Source of the DNA: Tillus elongatus
Taxonomy: Eukaryota; Arthropoda; Insecta; Coleoptera; Cleridae
Assembly (NCBI GenBank): GCA_964006375.1
Contig: OZ023265.1
Location: forward strand, 119,002,444-119,066,443
Direction of reading: 5' to 3'
Length of the DNA: 64,000 nucleotides
How positions within the stretch are numbered: the first letter of the stretch is position 1; each line of letters begins with the position of its first letter. This document shows positions 35,395 to 46,426 of the stretch, piece after piece. Made by a program: the position numbers and the translations under genes. Under the pieces are notes generated by a model. The model ran no database searches. It was not told where the DNA came from and saw only the letters and a program-made list of their open reading frames with translations.

Positions 35395-36640
35395 AGAACA
35401 ATGGACTACATAGAATCGGACCTACTCTATTCATCGAAACATTTTTGTTTAAATTTAGAACTAAATATATATACTCTTGTAAGCATCTAGCTGACGCGAC
35501 TGCATGACATTTTTGATTAACTTCAGATTTTCTTTTGTCACATGATGATTATTATCCGAAATACGTTGGCAAAACATGATTTATCAATAGTGTCATTTAT
35601 GGTGGTTTCTATTTTCTACAAGTCTTAGATTACGCTAAAATTTTATTTGTTTTATGTTTATTGACTAGTTGCCACCAAGCCGACAGAGTGACCATTATAC
35701 TTAGGTATATTTTTAATATATTCAAGTTCTCTGTTGTATCTTTCTTTATTTAAGGAAAACTGTATTAATCTATGAACCAGAAAATTCAAACTAGCTGTTT
35801 TTAAGCTATGGGGTGAGAATCGAAATGTAACACACAGTAGTGGTTTCCTTTCTGTGTATGTCAAATTCTAAAGTGTCTCTATTTTTAATGATTTAGACAT
35901 CAATTAAAGGTAATTTGGTATACATTTCTATTTCATGCGTAAATTTAGTGGAAGCAAATCTACTGTTTAATTTGGCAATCAAATCATCCACTTTGCATAC
36001 ATTTGTATTAAATACTGCAAAAACAGCGTCCACATAACGAAAACATAGTCTAGGAAAATAGTTTACAAGGTCTGTTTTAAATCTACCCATGAAAAGGTCT
36101 GCAATGAATGGGGAAAGTGGGTTACCTATTGCTGTGCCATGGGTTTGTTCAAAAAATGTATTATGAAATTGAAAAATATTCTAATTTATGCATTGATTTG
36201 TTAAATTTATATATTCTTTGCAAACCTCTTCATCTATGTTGTTCGTTTTTAACAAATGGTCTAAATAGGTTAGCTTTTATAGTAACACTGGGAAACAACT
36301 AGGTCACATCAAACGATATTAAAACCTCGACTTCAGCCAACTGTATTTTTAACTTTATCAAATAATTCAACTGAATTTGAAACTAAAAAACTTTTTTGAT
36401 TGACAGGCAAGCCTTTAAATTCGTCTGTTAAACATTTTGATTGTATGTCGGAGAATCTATAGCTAAAACAATAGGGTTCCCGGATTTTCCGGGTTTATGG
36501 ATTTTCGGGAGATAATTCTTTTTTGGAAATTTAGGATTTGAAACTGTGCCTTTTTTCTTTTCTATTCTTTTTTCTAAATATTTTGTAATAAGGTTATGAC
36601 ATCTATTTAAATTGTTTTTAACTTGGGAAATCATTGTTTG
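35395..36640 (-). pseudogene. Penelope-like RT and GIY-YIG endonuclease pseudogene
   Basis: RT: PKIHKPGKSGNPIV (LPKIHK box, 36500s), a frameshifted ISFDVT.LFPSV (motif A region, ~36320), TNPWHSNR/EQTHGTAIGNPLSPFIADLFMGRF (motif B, ~36110), and RYVDAVFAVF (motif C; the usual RYVDD has D to A). A thumb segment follows (TYTERKP...SLNFLVHRLIQFS...NGHSVG). The endonuclease part at 35655-35395 is recognisable only by alignment to 36900-37140. Stops and frameshifts plus the mutated catalytic Asp make it inactive. Single-ORF RT-EN architecture with GIY-YIG is diagnostic of PLEs. Confidence 0.8.
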
Positions 36641-36654
36641 GAGAGGGCTTCTAT

Positions 36655-37148
36655 TTACGGAAATCTACTGCTTTCAGAAAAGACACACCAGACAAAACCG
36701 TTGTCTGTTTACCATTTGTAACGCGAATTACGAGACGTTTTAATAGCATTTTTAAGAAAGACAATTTACATTTTATACAAAAAATACACTAAAAAACAAT
36801 TTACTAGGTGACCTAAAGGACAAAGATACAACCACAGTAGCGTTGGGAATCTATCAAATAGGTTGTGAGGATTGTGAACTTAAATACGTTGGGCAAACTA
36901 AAAGAACTATTGAAACTAGATTTAAAAAAACATTTAGCGCAACTATTGATATATCTTATATTGCTCAGCATATTTGGGATAATAATCATCATGTAAATAA
37001 AGCAAATCTCAAGCTAATTAAAAATGTCAGACAGTCGCGTCAGCTAGTTTACAAAAGTATATACATGGTTATAAATTTGAACAAAAATGTTTCGATTAAT
37101 AGAGCAGGTCAGGTTATATGTAGTGCATTGTTCCAACTGTTATCGTAA
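36655..37148 (+). pseudogene. Penelope-like element, plus-strand RT thumb plus GIY-YIG endonuclease
   Basis: From ~36690: KDTPDKTVVCLPFVTRITRRF, then after stops a frame NNLLGDLKDKDTTTVALGIYQIGC, EDCELKYVGQTKRTIETRFKK. GIYQIG and YVGQT are the two halves of the GIY-YIG active site; CEDC is part of the PLE zinc-binding motif. The helix region (AQHIWDNNHHVNKANLKLIKNVRQSRQL) and the IWE-like end are decayed. This copy is 5'-truncated: its visible sequence begins at the head-to-head junction with the minus-strand PLE. GIY-YIG in PLEs makes the target-site nick. Confidence 0.78.
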
Positions 37149-37266
37149 TAACCAGCGTGTCCTTAGGCGAATAAATATTTGATAATGACACACAGCATTA
37201 CAAAGGCAGGTGTATGGGTTTAATTACAGGGATTTAAGACTCAATAGTTTGGGTCTGTCTATATAC
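37149..37266 (+). repeat. PLE 3' non-coding region, upstream segment
   Basis: TAATAACCAGCGTGTCC, TTACAAAGGCAGGT and GGGTCTGTCTATATAC match, inverted, 35265-35395 of the minus-strand PLE. The match resumes at 38467 after the nested LINE. Confidence 0.75.
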
Positions 37267-38466
37267 TGTTCTTCGACATTTCGAAAGCGTTTGATGCGGT
37301 CAACCATTCCCTTTTTTGCAAAAATTGGAGCATTATGACATAAGAGGAAATGCATATTTATGGCTAAAAAGCTACCTGTCTGAGAGAAGTCAGGCTGTCA
37401 GGATACGACAGGCAGGTAAGAACTATATGTCTGGATTTTCAGCCATGTCGAGCGGCGTGCTGCAGGGCAGCATATTGGGCCCTGTTTTGTTTACAATTTT
37501 CCTTAACGATATTGTTTATGATCTCCAGCAATACTACTTAACAACTTTGTACGCAGATGACACCACTGCTGGAATATCAGGGCAAAGTTGTGAAGAGCTT
37601 GGTGCTGCAGCTAATGTGTGTGTGTCTCAGGTGTCAGCCTGGTGTTCGCAAAATGGTCTGGTTCTTAACACGCGGAAGACTTAAATGCTTCTTTTTTCTC
37701 CGGTGGGTGTGCATCTGAATCTGAGAATAGATGTGGGATCTGATAACGGTTCAATAAGACAGGGCACGTCTGTAAGGTTTTTGGGGATCCATCTGGATTC
37801 TACCTTATCATGGGACGTCCATGTTGACCATGTAGTGGCCTTTCTTGCATATAGGAATTACGCGTTGCTGCAGCTAAGGGATTCCTTGAGTAGTCAGGCG
37901 TTGTTGACATGCGACTATGGTAGTGTCGACTGTCTCCTGGCATATAGTTTGCTGTGTTGGGGCGGCTGTGTGCATCTGGGGAGGGTTCTGTTGATGCAGA
38001 AGAGAACTGTCCGCACCATGTTTGGCCTGCCGTCTTCCGAACCTTGTAGACCATTATTTATTCGGTATGGAATTTTAACAGTGACGTGCCTATATACGCT
38101 TGAGGCGCTTTGTTATGTCAGAAAAAATATTGAAATTTCTAGTACCTGCGGTAATATTACAGAGTATGAAACAAGTCAGGCCAAATATTTGTATGTTTCC
38201 CCTTATAGGATCGAACAGATTAATCGGTCACTTCGCAACACTGCAATACGCTGATATAAATAATTACCTGACAGCGTCAAAAATTTTAGCAGCCTCAGGC
38301 AACTTAAATGTGCTTTAAAATGATTTTTTAGAGAGCATTCTTTTTATTATGTGGACGAATATTTTAATTTTAAATTTTAGCATTGATAAGCTGTTTTTTG
38401 TATTTTGACTATTTCCGATATCTTGTAGAGATCTATGGAGCAGTTCTAATAAATAAATAAATAAAT
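37267..38466 (+). mobile_element. Jockey-type LINE nested in the PLE
   Basis: Starts abruptly inside RT motif A (DISKAFDAVNHS), so heavily 5'-truncated, and ends with a TAAATAAATAAATAAAT tail typical of LINE 3' ends. PLE sequence is continuous on both sides (TATATAC before, ACCTAGAGGACGC after), with ATAC at both edges as a possible short duplication. Confidence 0.8.
37316..38254 (+). pseudogene. LINE reverse-transcriptase fragment with one internal stop
   Basis: Frame encodes HYDIRGNAYLWLKSYLSERSQ, SSGVLQGSILGPVLFTIFLND (motif B), LYADDTT (motif C, both Asp intact), SAWCSQNGLVLNTRKT, an in-frame TAA at 37682-37684, then VRFLGIHLDSTLSWDVHVDHV and the C-terminal QKRTVRTMFGLPSSEPCRPLF segment. 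A late frameshift puts YADINNYL... in another frame. Upstream DISKAFDAVNH (~37270) is out of frame. Otherwise well preserved, so relatively young. Confidence 0.82.
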
Positions 38467-38640
38467 ACCTACCTAGAGGACGCTCCTGGCAACTGCTTGG
38501 CAGCTCACGTATAAATAGTAGTTGTAATATTTATTCACTTAGTTTATTCATCCCTCTGATGACGTTAAATTTGTTAGCAAAACGATCGTCAGGTCTAAAA
38601 CTGTACTGTGATAAATTGGGTTCTCCAAAATGTAATTATA
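38467..38640 (+). repeat. PLE 3' non-coding region with hammerhead
   Basis: CTAGAGGACGC, TGCTTGGCA, ATAAATAGTAGTT and TTATTCA.CC match inverted 35175-35260 of the minus-strand PLE. The hammerhead lies at 38553-38593. Confidence 0.75.
38553..38593 (+). ncRNA. Hammerhead ribozyme motif, G12 changed to A
   Basis: Stem I CCT / AGG, core CTGATGA (38556-38562), unpaired C, stem II GTTAAA-TTT-GTTAGC, then AAAAC where GAAAC is expected (38579 is A), loop GATC, GTC (38588-38590). The G12 substitution removes a catalytic residue. The two other relatives (34564-35179 and 24747-24787) retain GAAAC. Confidence 0.65.
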
Positions 38641-39146
38641 TTTTTCACTCAGATTTCCAGCATACTTTTATTTGTTTTTCTGTCAGGGTACCTTCTCTTT
38701 TGTAATTTTCAGTCATGTCCGCATTTCAATAAAACCTATTCTTAACATGTGAGGTAGACCTAAAATCCAAATCAAACGTAACCCCACTCTATGCGCATGA
38801 CTTGATAAACCTCTTTCTCAAGTTAGAAATAAAATACTTATTACCACGAAGAGTACTTTGTCTATTAAATGCTCGCTTTTTCACCGCAATCGTCTTTCTC
38901 AATTCTTTGATACATTTACTATTACCTGCTATAATATTTCCAAGGTACGTAAACACTATATCAATTTCCAATAAACCCGTTAATGCCCAAATTATTTTTA
39001 TTTTGAAAAAAATATGAAAAACGAATATGTTGTTGCTACGGACTTCCTAAGGTGAGCAGTGTTTAAATGGTCAAAAACATCTGTATTTTTTCTTCAATAA
39101 ATGCTGTTCTATAAATGGGACCCTGGGATCACATGTACACACACAC

Positions 39147-39240
<94 letters not shown>

Positions 39241-39404
39241 GTGTTATACATACATTTTGGTAATGATATTCAATATTGCACAGATATTTTTTAGCTATCA
39301 CATTGCGTCTTGCGCTCACGTTACGTGTAACCTACTTTGTACATAAATTATCTATCTAGGTTGCAAAAGGTACATAATATTTATGCCAATGTAACATAAC
39401 GTTG
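38641..39404. other. Non-coding, with (TA)n at 39150-39239
   Basis: A (CA)n-flanked (TA)n microsatellite; no gene or element boundaries recognised. Confidence 0.45.
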
Positions 39405-39805
<401 letters not shown>

Positions 39806-39830
39806 AAATTTGCTAAAACAGACCGTCCAT

Positions 39831-41086
39831 AACTTCAGCTTTTCTTGGCTAAGACAATGTACCACCATTTAATCTACCTGCACAATTTGAAAGGTTAGAT
39901 AGTATTGTGTTAGGGCTTCAGCAACGGATGCGATTTCACAGTTGAATTTATTGGTAGGGAACATGCCTACCCTACTTTTAAATCCAGCAAAGATTTGTAA
40001 CTTTTATGTATTTCTTTGAGATTTCTTTGCACATAATATGTGTTAGCGAGTGTGTATATCTTTTATCGAGCTATTTGTTATTCAAACAAGGGGGAACGAT
40101 ATAAATACAATGTAAGCGACGCTAATGCATTTAGAACCATAAAGACAACTATAAACTCGTAGGCGGCGATGTAAAATGTATAAGACAGCCACTCAATCCT
40201 GGTTGCAGCACCAATGAGGGTATTAATTAAGAATCCATTTAGGAAAATTTACAACCTAACCCTGTTTGAGGCTTTTAAAGTTATTGTTGTTACAATGTGA
40301 TTTGTGGTAAAGTGGAGCAAAGTTAGAGCATACCTAAACACCACCTTTTCAAAATGGCTTGACCTACCTTATAATCAAATGATATTTTGTGGAAGTATTT
40401 TGTAACAGAAATGAACACTATTTCAACTCCCGCATTTATAAAATGCTTTATTACTTAAAATTATAGCTATTGTATTCCTTACGCAACATTTGTGTGATTG
40501 TGGTAATTTGGGAGGCAGCCAACATATCCTTCTAAATGGCGAATCAAATAAAGATAAGGTTGGTCTTTTTACAGAAAAAATTTGTAGGTTTGAAAAAGAC
40601 TTCCATTAATTTTTCACAATCATTAGAAACAAAAAGCGCTAAGATATATCAAGCAGTTTTCAAACATGTTAAGACTCTAAACATGAGACTACAAATTTAA
40701 AATCTTTATACCTACGTATATCTGAAGTTTGTATTGTTTTTGATAATTGAAACTATCTTACGGTTCTTAATTTAACGCTGTATTAGTAATAAAATATATC
40801 TATTGTTTTTTCTTTTGTATAATACCCTCTCGTTAGTGGCCCTGTTGTGTGTTGTTAAGTTGTCTTGATAGGCCCCCAAGGCATGAAGATATGTGTGCCT
40901 GTACAATCCTAAATCACGCAAGGGACAAAAAGGGTAATATACCTATGATATGTACGTATATATGGATATGTATGTGTATACTAATTGAGTATTTTATATA
41001 GCTTAATTGGATTTGAGAAAACCTTATGTGAAGTGTAGCGATCTGACGAATTAACAAATTAGATCATTAGTTGAACAAAGATCCTT
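39831..41086. other. No gene recognised
   Basis: AT-rich. CTTGATAGGCCCCCAAGGCATGAAG (~40864-40887) resembles CTTGATAGGCCGCGAGGCATGAAG at ~10106-10129, a short dispersed repeat of unknown type. Confidence 0.4.
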
Positions 41087-42820
41087 GCAGATGCTATTGA
41101 TAATCATGATATTATAGTCCTGAACGATGGAACACCAACTAAGATCACTAGACCTAATGAATTATCATCAGTTATTGACATAACACTGGCCAGTCCATCT
41201 TTAGCCAATTGTTCGACTTGGAGGGTGCTTGATGATACCCTTGGCTCTGATCATTTTCCGGTAGTTACTGTTATTCATAAAGAACACATGCAAGACAAGA
41301 CTAAGCCATATTTTAAATGGAGCGAAACATCAGCAGACTGGAATGCATTCCAAGATGTTTTAGATAAAGCTATGTCAAAGGCACCCAAAAACATGTCGTC
41401 TAAAGAGAAATTTGTATTTTTTGTGAATTCTTTAGCAAATGCTGCGGATAGCTCAATGAAACTCAAAAAAGCTTCAAACTCAAAATCGAGACTTCCAGTT
41501 TGGTTCGATAATGAATGTTTTGATGTACTAGCTCAGCGTAAGAATGCACTGCACACAAACCAGTTAACGTCAAACGTAACCAATTATTTAACCTATAAAA
41601 ATATAGATGCTCAGTCAAAACGTTTGTTTAAACTTAAATGCAAAAATGCATGGCAAAATTTTGTTTCTAACCTTAAAAGGACGACACCGGTGTCAGATAT
41701 ATGGCGCTTTGTGAGGAGAATTTGTAATAAAAATTTCAGTTCAAAAACCATGCCTTTACCAGAATCTCTTATTAATGACCTGTTACAACAATTTGCACCT
41801 CCATCTGCATATCAGTTTTTGATCACCGAGGGCCCCAGTTATGATGATAATAGCATTATGGGTCAACCCTTTAACATGGAAGAGTTGGATACTACTCAGA
41901 AACACACACAAAACACATCACCAGGTAAAGACAAATTTACCTATAACATGTTAAATAACATGTCAGATACTGCAAAAGTATACTTATTACAAATATATTA
42001 CGATTGGTGGGTGAACTGTAATTATACTGACTCTATAAAAGATATCATCATCTGCCTCTTATACAAATCTGGCAAAGATCCCAATTTAACGTCCTCATAC
42101 CGTCCCATTTCCTTACTTTCTTGCATCTTCAAAACCTTTGAGAGAATGATAAAGGCGCGACTTGAATGGTTTTATGAATATAGATCATTGTTGCCGCAAA
42201 ACCAATATGGTTTTCGCAAAAGTAGAGGTACTATACATGCAATTTCTCACATGGTGTCAGATATTCAATGCAGTTTTTCAAAAAATAATTACGTAGGTTG
42301 TGTTTTTGTTGACATACAGGGAGCATATGATTCTGTTAACTTAAAAATATTGAAAAACAAACTAATATTAGACGGATTGTCGGACAGAGTTGCCAGTAAC
42401 ATTGTTGAGTTATATAATGCAAGACAAATATATATTAGAGATACATATAACAACTTACATGGTCCATTACTTACATCTAGAGGTCTGCTTCAGGGATCCA
42501 TTCTAAGCTCCTTGCTATTTAACATTTACACAGCTGAGTTGCATAAACTATTTGAAGATTCAGTACAGTGCATTCAGTATGCTGATGACATTTGTTTATA
42601 CATTAATGGTTATTCATATCAATATTGTGTCAATAAACTTGAGTATATTATGTCAATTTTAGATAAGTGGCTCTTTGAGCAAGGCTTTGAACTTAGTCCT
42701 CAAAAAACTTGTGTTATGTTTTTTACTAGGCATAGATTAAGAATAAGCAATACAATAAGACTTCAAAATTGTAATATTCCAATAGTTAAAGAATATAAAT
42801 ATCTGGGTGTTAAAAATTAA
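41087..42820 (+). pseudogene. I-type LINE endonuclease (partial) and reverse transcriptase
   Basis: Open from the endonuclease end: PTKITRPNELSSVIDITLASPSL and GSDHFPVVT (SDH box, ~41247). RT: SYRPISLLSCIFKTFERM, PQNQYGFRKSRGT, VDIQGAYDSV (motif A, ~residue 361 of the 531-codon frame from 41225), RGLLQGSILSSLLFNIY (motif B), QYADDICLY (motif C, ~451), LSPQKTCVMFFTR, and VKEYKYLGV where the frame stops. The RT core has no internal stop and all catalytic Asp are present. Sequence between the RT thumb and RNase H is deleted, so the copy is non-functional despite a clean RT. Confidence 0.85.
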
Positions 42821-42827
42821 ATAAAAT

Positions 42828-43280
42828 AATATAGCATCTATTTACACTGCGGAGGCATATGCCTTGTATGAAGCACTTTAATGGTCAATTGAAAACAAAA
42901 TTAAACATACGCTAATTTTATCAGATTCCAAATCAGTTCTGCTTTCACTTAAAAATTACACCAGACATCGCAAAAATCCAGTAATATGTGACATTATCAG
43001 TCTCTATCAGTCGATAGAGGATGGTGGTAATCGAGTCATATTTATGTGGATAAAAGGGCACACGGGACTAGCAGGCAACGAAATAGCAGACAAACTAGCT
43101 AAAGAATCTATTGAAAGTCCAAACAAAGTAATAAACTGGATTACTGCTGACGATGTAAATCAAAAAATTAAATTTGAAATAAGGGAGACGTGGGAAAGTG
43201 TTTGGCATGAGTTTGTTAACAAAACAACTAACCGATATACACTTATTCATCCAATGTTGCAAAAAAAAAATTCCACACAT
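42828..43280 (+). pseudogene. LINE RNase H domain
   Basis: After a stop and frameshift: IYTAEAYALYEAL (Glu), LILSDSKSVLLSLKN (Asp) and MWIKGHTGLAGNEIADKLAKES (His and Asp), the RNase H catalytic pattern. The first DGS-type box is lost with the deletion upstream. RNase H in LINEs is typical of the I, R1 and related clades and is absent from jockey. Confidence 0.8.
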
Positions 43281-43580
43281 TGACGAATTTATTATGCCAA
43301 GGTACTATACTACTGTAATTACCAGAATGAAGCTGAATCACGGTTGCTTTCCACAACACCTACATAAAATAGGCATTAGTAACAATCCTTATTGTACATG
43401 TGACAACAGTTATCTAGGAACTTTAGCACCCTCATGTTTCAGTGCAGTTTGTATAACCCGATACGTAAAAAACTCTGGAAAGAACTCAAAGATGCAGGAG
43501 TAGAGTTTCCTGTGAACTTAGCCACACTTATTTGTACAAATAGCCTGAAAATCTATAATATACTTATAAAATTCATTCGG
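43281..43580 (+). pseudogene. LINE C-terminal Cys-rich tail
   Basis: Frameshifted relative to RNase H: FIMPRYYTTVITRMKLNHGCFPQHLHKIG then NPYCTCDNSYLG, the CxC-containing tail seen after RNase H in I-type LINEs. Decayed. Confidence 0.6.
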
Positions 43581-44167
43581 CATACAAAATTCAAGATTTA
43601 GTTTTGCTATTTTTCTATATGTGTATTTTAGTATTAGCCTTAGTTAATAATAATATTAATATAAATTTAGTTTTCCTACTGTCTCACCTATTGTTTTTTA
43701 TCCCATGTCATTAGCTGTCCAGTGTTGTTTGTTTAAAAAAAATGCCCTGAAGGACACCTGCGCGAGAAGCGAGTATCCTATGTTTCTATCCTTAATAATA
43801 AGTAAGAACACAAACATTTATATTTTGCCAAAATCGATATGTTAGAAGATAAATATTGCTTATGCTATAGCCATTTAGAAATAGTCATACTCTGTAAGAG
43901 CTTACACATAAAGGTACGTCTATCGCTTTAACCCTCCCTATTGCTGTAAGTATTGATATCCATGCTGCAAATTATAAATATATTTGAAGGAGAATCGCTT
44001 TTTATAACAATGTATAGATATAACAATGGTACAAATTTACTGCAGAGTTTTGTGGCCAATGGACGTAATGTCCGAAGCCAATTCCTTCCACACACACACA
44101 CACACATTGAACAAAGATGGAAATTAGTTTATTAGAAAATGAGCGGATGAGCAGAGTGGCCGCAGAT

Positions 44168-44184
44168 AAGATCTCTCCCCCCCC

Positions 44185-44250
<66 letters not shown>
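44168..44250. repeat. (CT)n(CA)n microsatellite
   Basis: CCCC run, CT repeats and ~25 CA units. Confidence 0.95.
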
Positions 44251-44251
<1 letters not shown>

Positions 44252-44257
44252 ATTTTT

Positions 44258-44388
44258 TACAAGGAAACAAGCCAAAGCTGCTAATGATCTCAAGTATAGA
44301 GACTGCATCAAGAATCATATAATCTCACTTCTTATTGATTCTAAGAAAGATGCGTTTGCCTGGTGCAAAATTTTTAAGCTTTCCCAAG
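44258..44388 (+). pseudogene. Tx1/L1-like LINE fragment upstream of insertion
   Basis: Frame reads TRKQAKAANDLKYRDCIKNHII, SKKDAFAWCKIFKLSQA: a pre-RT type segment, cut at 44389 by a DNA element. The same LINE resumes after 46427. Confidence 0.5.
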
Positions 44389-46426
44389 CAACACATTAAG
44401 GCATGTTAACCAGCACTCGAGTCCAAATAACCTAAGCAAGTTGTAATTTAGTAATAATTTACCACAATGTTGCCTTAATTGTCATAATGACTACAAATTT
44501 GGAAATGCGGCCAAGAACTAGCTTATTTTTGACTATTAAAATTACTCCAAAGTCAGTAACTTACAAGTAACTAAATTGGGAAAAAATTGGTTTAATTTTA
44601 CTCATAAAATATACTTGGATATACTTTTGTGTTTCAATTCCAGAGTTGGCAATTTTTAGGTCAAAGTGTGCCCTAAATTGGACTGAAAATCGACTACTAA
44701 GCCCATATGCCTGAAATACCTACTTTAAGGTAATTTATTACCTAATATTAACCTGCAATATGTCTCTGTGGTATAGTAAATTGGAGGTCTTCTTATGAAG
44801 TCCAGCTTACATATATATTACCAATTTCATTGCAATACAGCACAGGAAATATTTTAGGCACTGAGCTAACCTAAAATGGCTTTCTGATCGGCTATAAAGT
44901 CATAATTACTGCAGAAATGGTCTTCCAAGTCAAATTGCCTACCTTCAAGTTGAAAATACCCATAAAATCTGACTTGAAATAAAAATTGTCCTCAAAGTTC
45001 AAAGTGTACAGCAGTGAAATACATTTGTAGGTGTTACTTAAAGGTGTGTCAGTTGATAAACTTCATCAATAAAAGTTTATTCTTGTTAATGTGCGTGCAC
45101 CAGTAACAAATATAGTGTTACAATGCCCCTTTGAAACCAATAAAAGTTTACAGACATACTATAAACTATTATAGAGTAGTAAATAATGCTCACAGAAAAA
45201 TAGTGATAGATGCTGATCATTCAAAGTGGCTTACATCAAATCAGCACGTTTCCCTCTTCAATATAATACACCCATTTTCATGCCAAATGGAGTGAAGCAG
45301 TGGCAACACGGTCAGCTGTCATGTTTATGTTTATTTACTTATTTTATTTTGTTTCTATTTTCTATTAATGTCTATATATTATGGAATCAAAGACCAAAAC
45401 CGCTGTATAATCATTCCTATATGTCTCTTGGCTGTGCACGGATATAAGTAATATATATTTCTATACACGAAAATGTTTCATTTCTAATAAATTCAAACAA
45501 AATTCGTTTACCATATAGTTGAAATTCCCATAATAGGACAAAATGCCTTCAAAGTTTGGTTAGTTTGCCTTGTCATTAGGAATTGTGACTTATAGGTAAA
45601 AAAAAATAGGGTAAAATTAACTTTCAGGTCAATAATGTTAGAAGGGCAGCCATATTAAATTAATTTTGCGGTGTCCATCTTGATTGTATTGGAAAATGAA
45701 AAATAATTTTTTGTTAAATATAGTGTAATCAAATTTTAGTTCGATAAAAACATTAAATAATGATTGTATACCATGACAACAAGATAGTTTTGTGTTGTTT
45801 ACATCACCAATCCTCCAAAATCAGAATTTCAAGAATTTTGAATAATTTTTTATTTTCACTAATTTTATCTTTTATACGGGCGCTCGAATTTTATCGAAGT
45901 ATCATCATCATGTTAACAGAAAAAAACATAACCGCAGTGGGTTTTGTCTTTATACAGTGGGAATCACCTTTATCATTGTTGCAAATATTTGAAGTAAGTT
46001 CTTTGATTATTCAAGATGTCATTTTTTGACAAAGATGGACAATATCTCTACTACTCTAGTGTTTGTTTATACATACATAACCACAGATCCTGCAGAACCG
46101 GATAATGTCACATGCGTAGTTCGCTGTTAAGAACGTCACGGCACTCGGCGCCTAGATGTCAGATTCAAGTAAAGCGTAGCACATATTTACCAATATATTA
46201 CGTCCATTGGCCCAATGTTGAATGAAAATGCCCTAAATATAACTAAAACGCCTTGGTCGAAACGCCTTACTGGACCTATTATCGACTTCCATATTACTTT
46301 GACTTTATTCCCCACCTCGGTAATATACACTTAAATTTTACTTGAAAATGACCTGTGGTGATTTGGTCGCCGACCTATTGGTAGGGCGATTTTACGTCAA
46401 TTTGACTTTAAATGTTGCTTGGGTTG
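44389..46426. mobile_element. ~2.04-kb DNA element with CCCAAGCAAC termini
   Basis: Left end CCCAAGCAACACATTAAGG at 44389 and right end CTTTAAATGTTGCTTGGG at 46426 are inverted repeats (~18-20 bp, one indel). LINE-like sequence lies on both sides, supporting insertion. Internally T/A-rich with recurring GCCTTAATT/CCCTAAATTGG-like motifs; no transposase ORF, so probably non-autonomous. A target-site duplication is not obvious (possibly TT). Superfamily unassigned. Confidence 0.55.

Larger units (their letters stand above)
34510..36645 (-). mobile_element. Penelope-like element, minus-strand copy
   Basis: Contains, 5' to 3' on the minus strand, RT (36640-35890), thumb/linker (35864-35658), GIY-YIG endonuclease remnant (35655-35395), then a 3' non-coding region carrying a hammerhead split by an inserted segment (34593-35160). 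The EN and 3' regions align with the plus-strand copy at 36840-38640. The upstream end meets that copy head to head near 36645-36660. Confidence 0.75.
41087..43800 (+). mobile_element. I-group LINE with RNase H, 5'-truncated
   Basis: Begins in the C-terminal half of the endonuclease (HDIIVLNDGTPTKI, ~41110) and runs through RT, RNase H and a Cys-rich tail. It ends near TTAATAATAAGTAA at ~43790-43803, a plausible short A/T-rich 3' tail. The 5' part (ORF1 and the GDFN half of EN) is absent. Confidence 0.8.
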
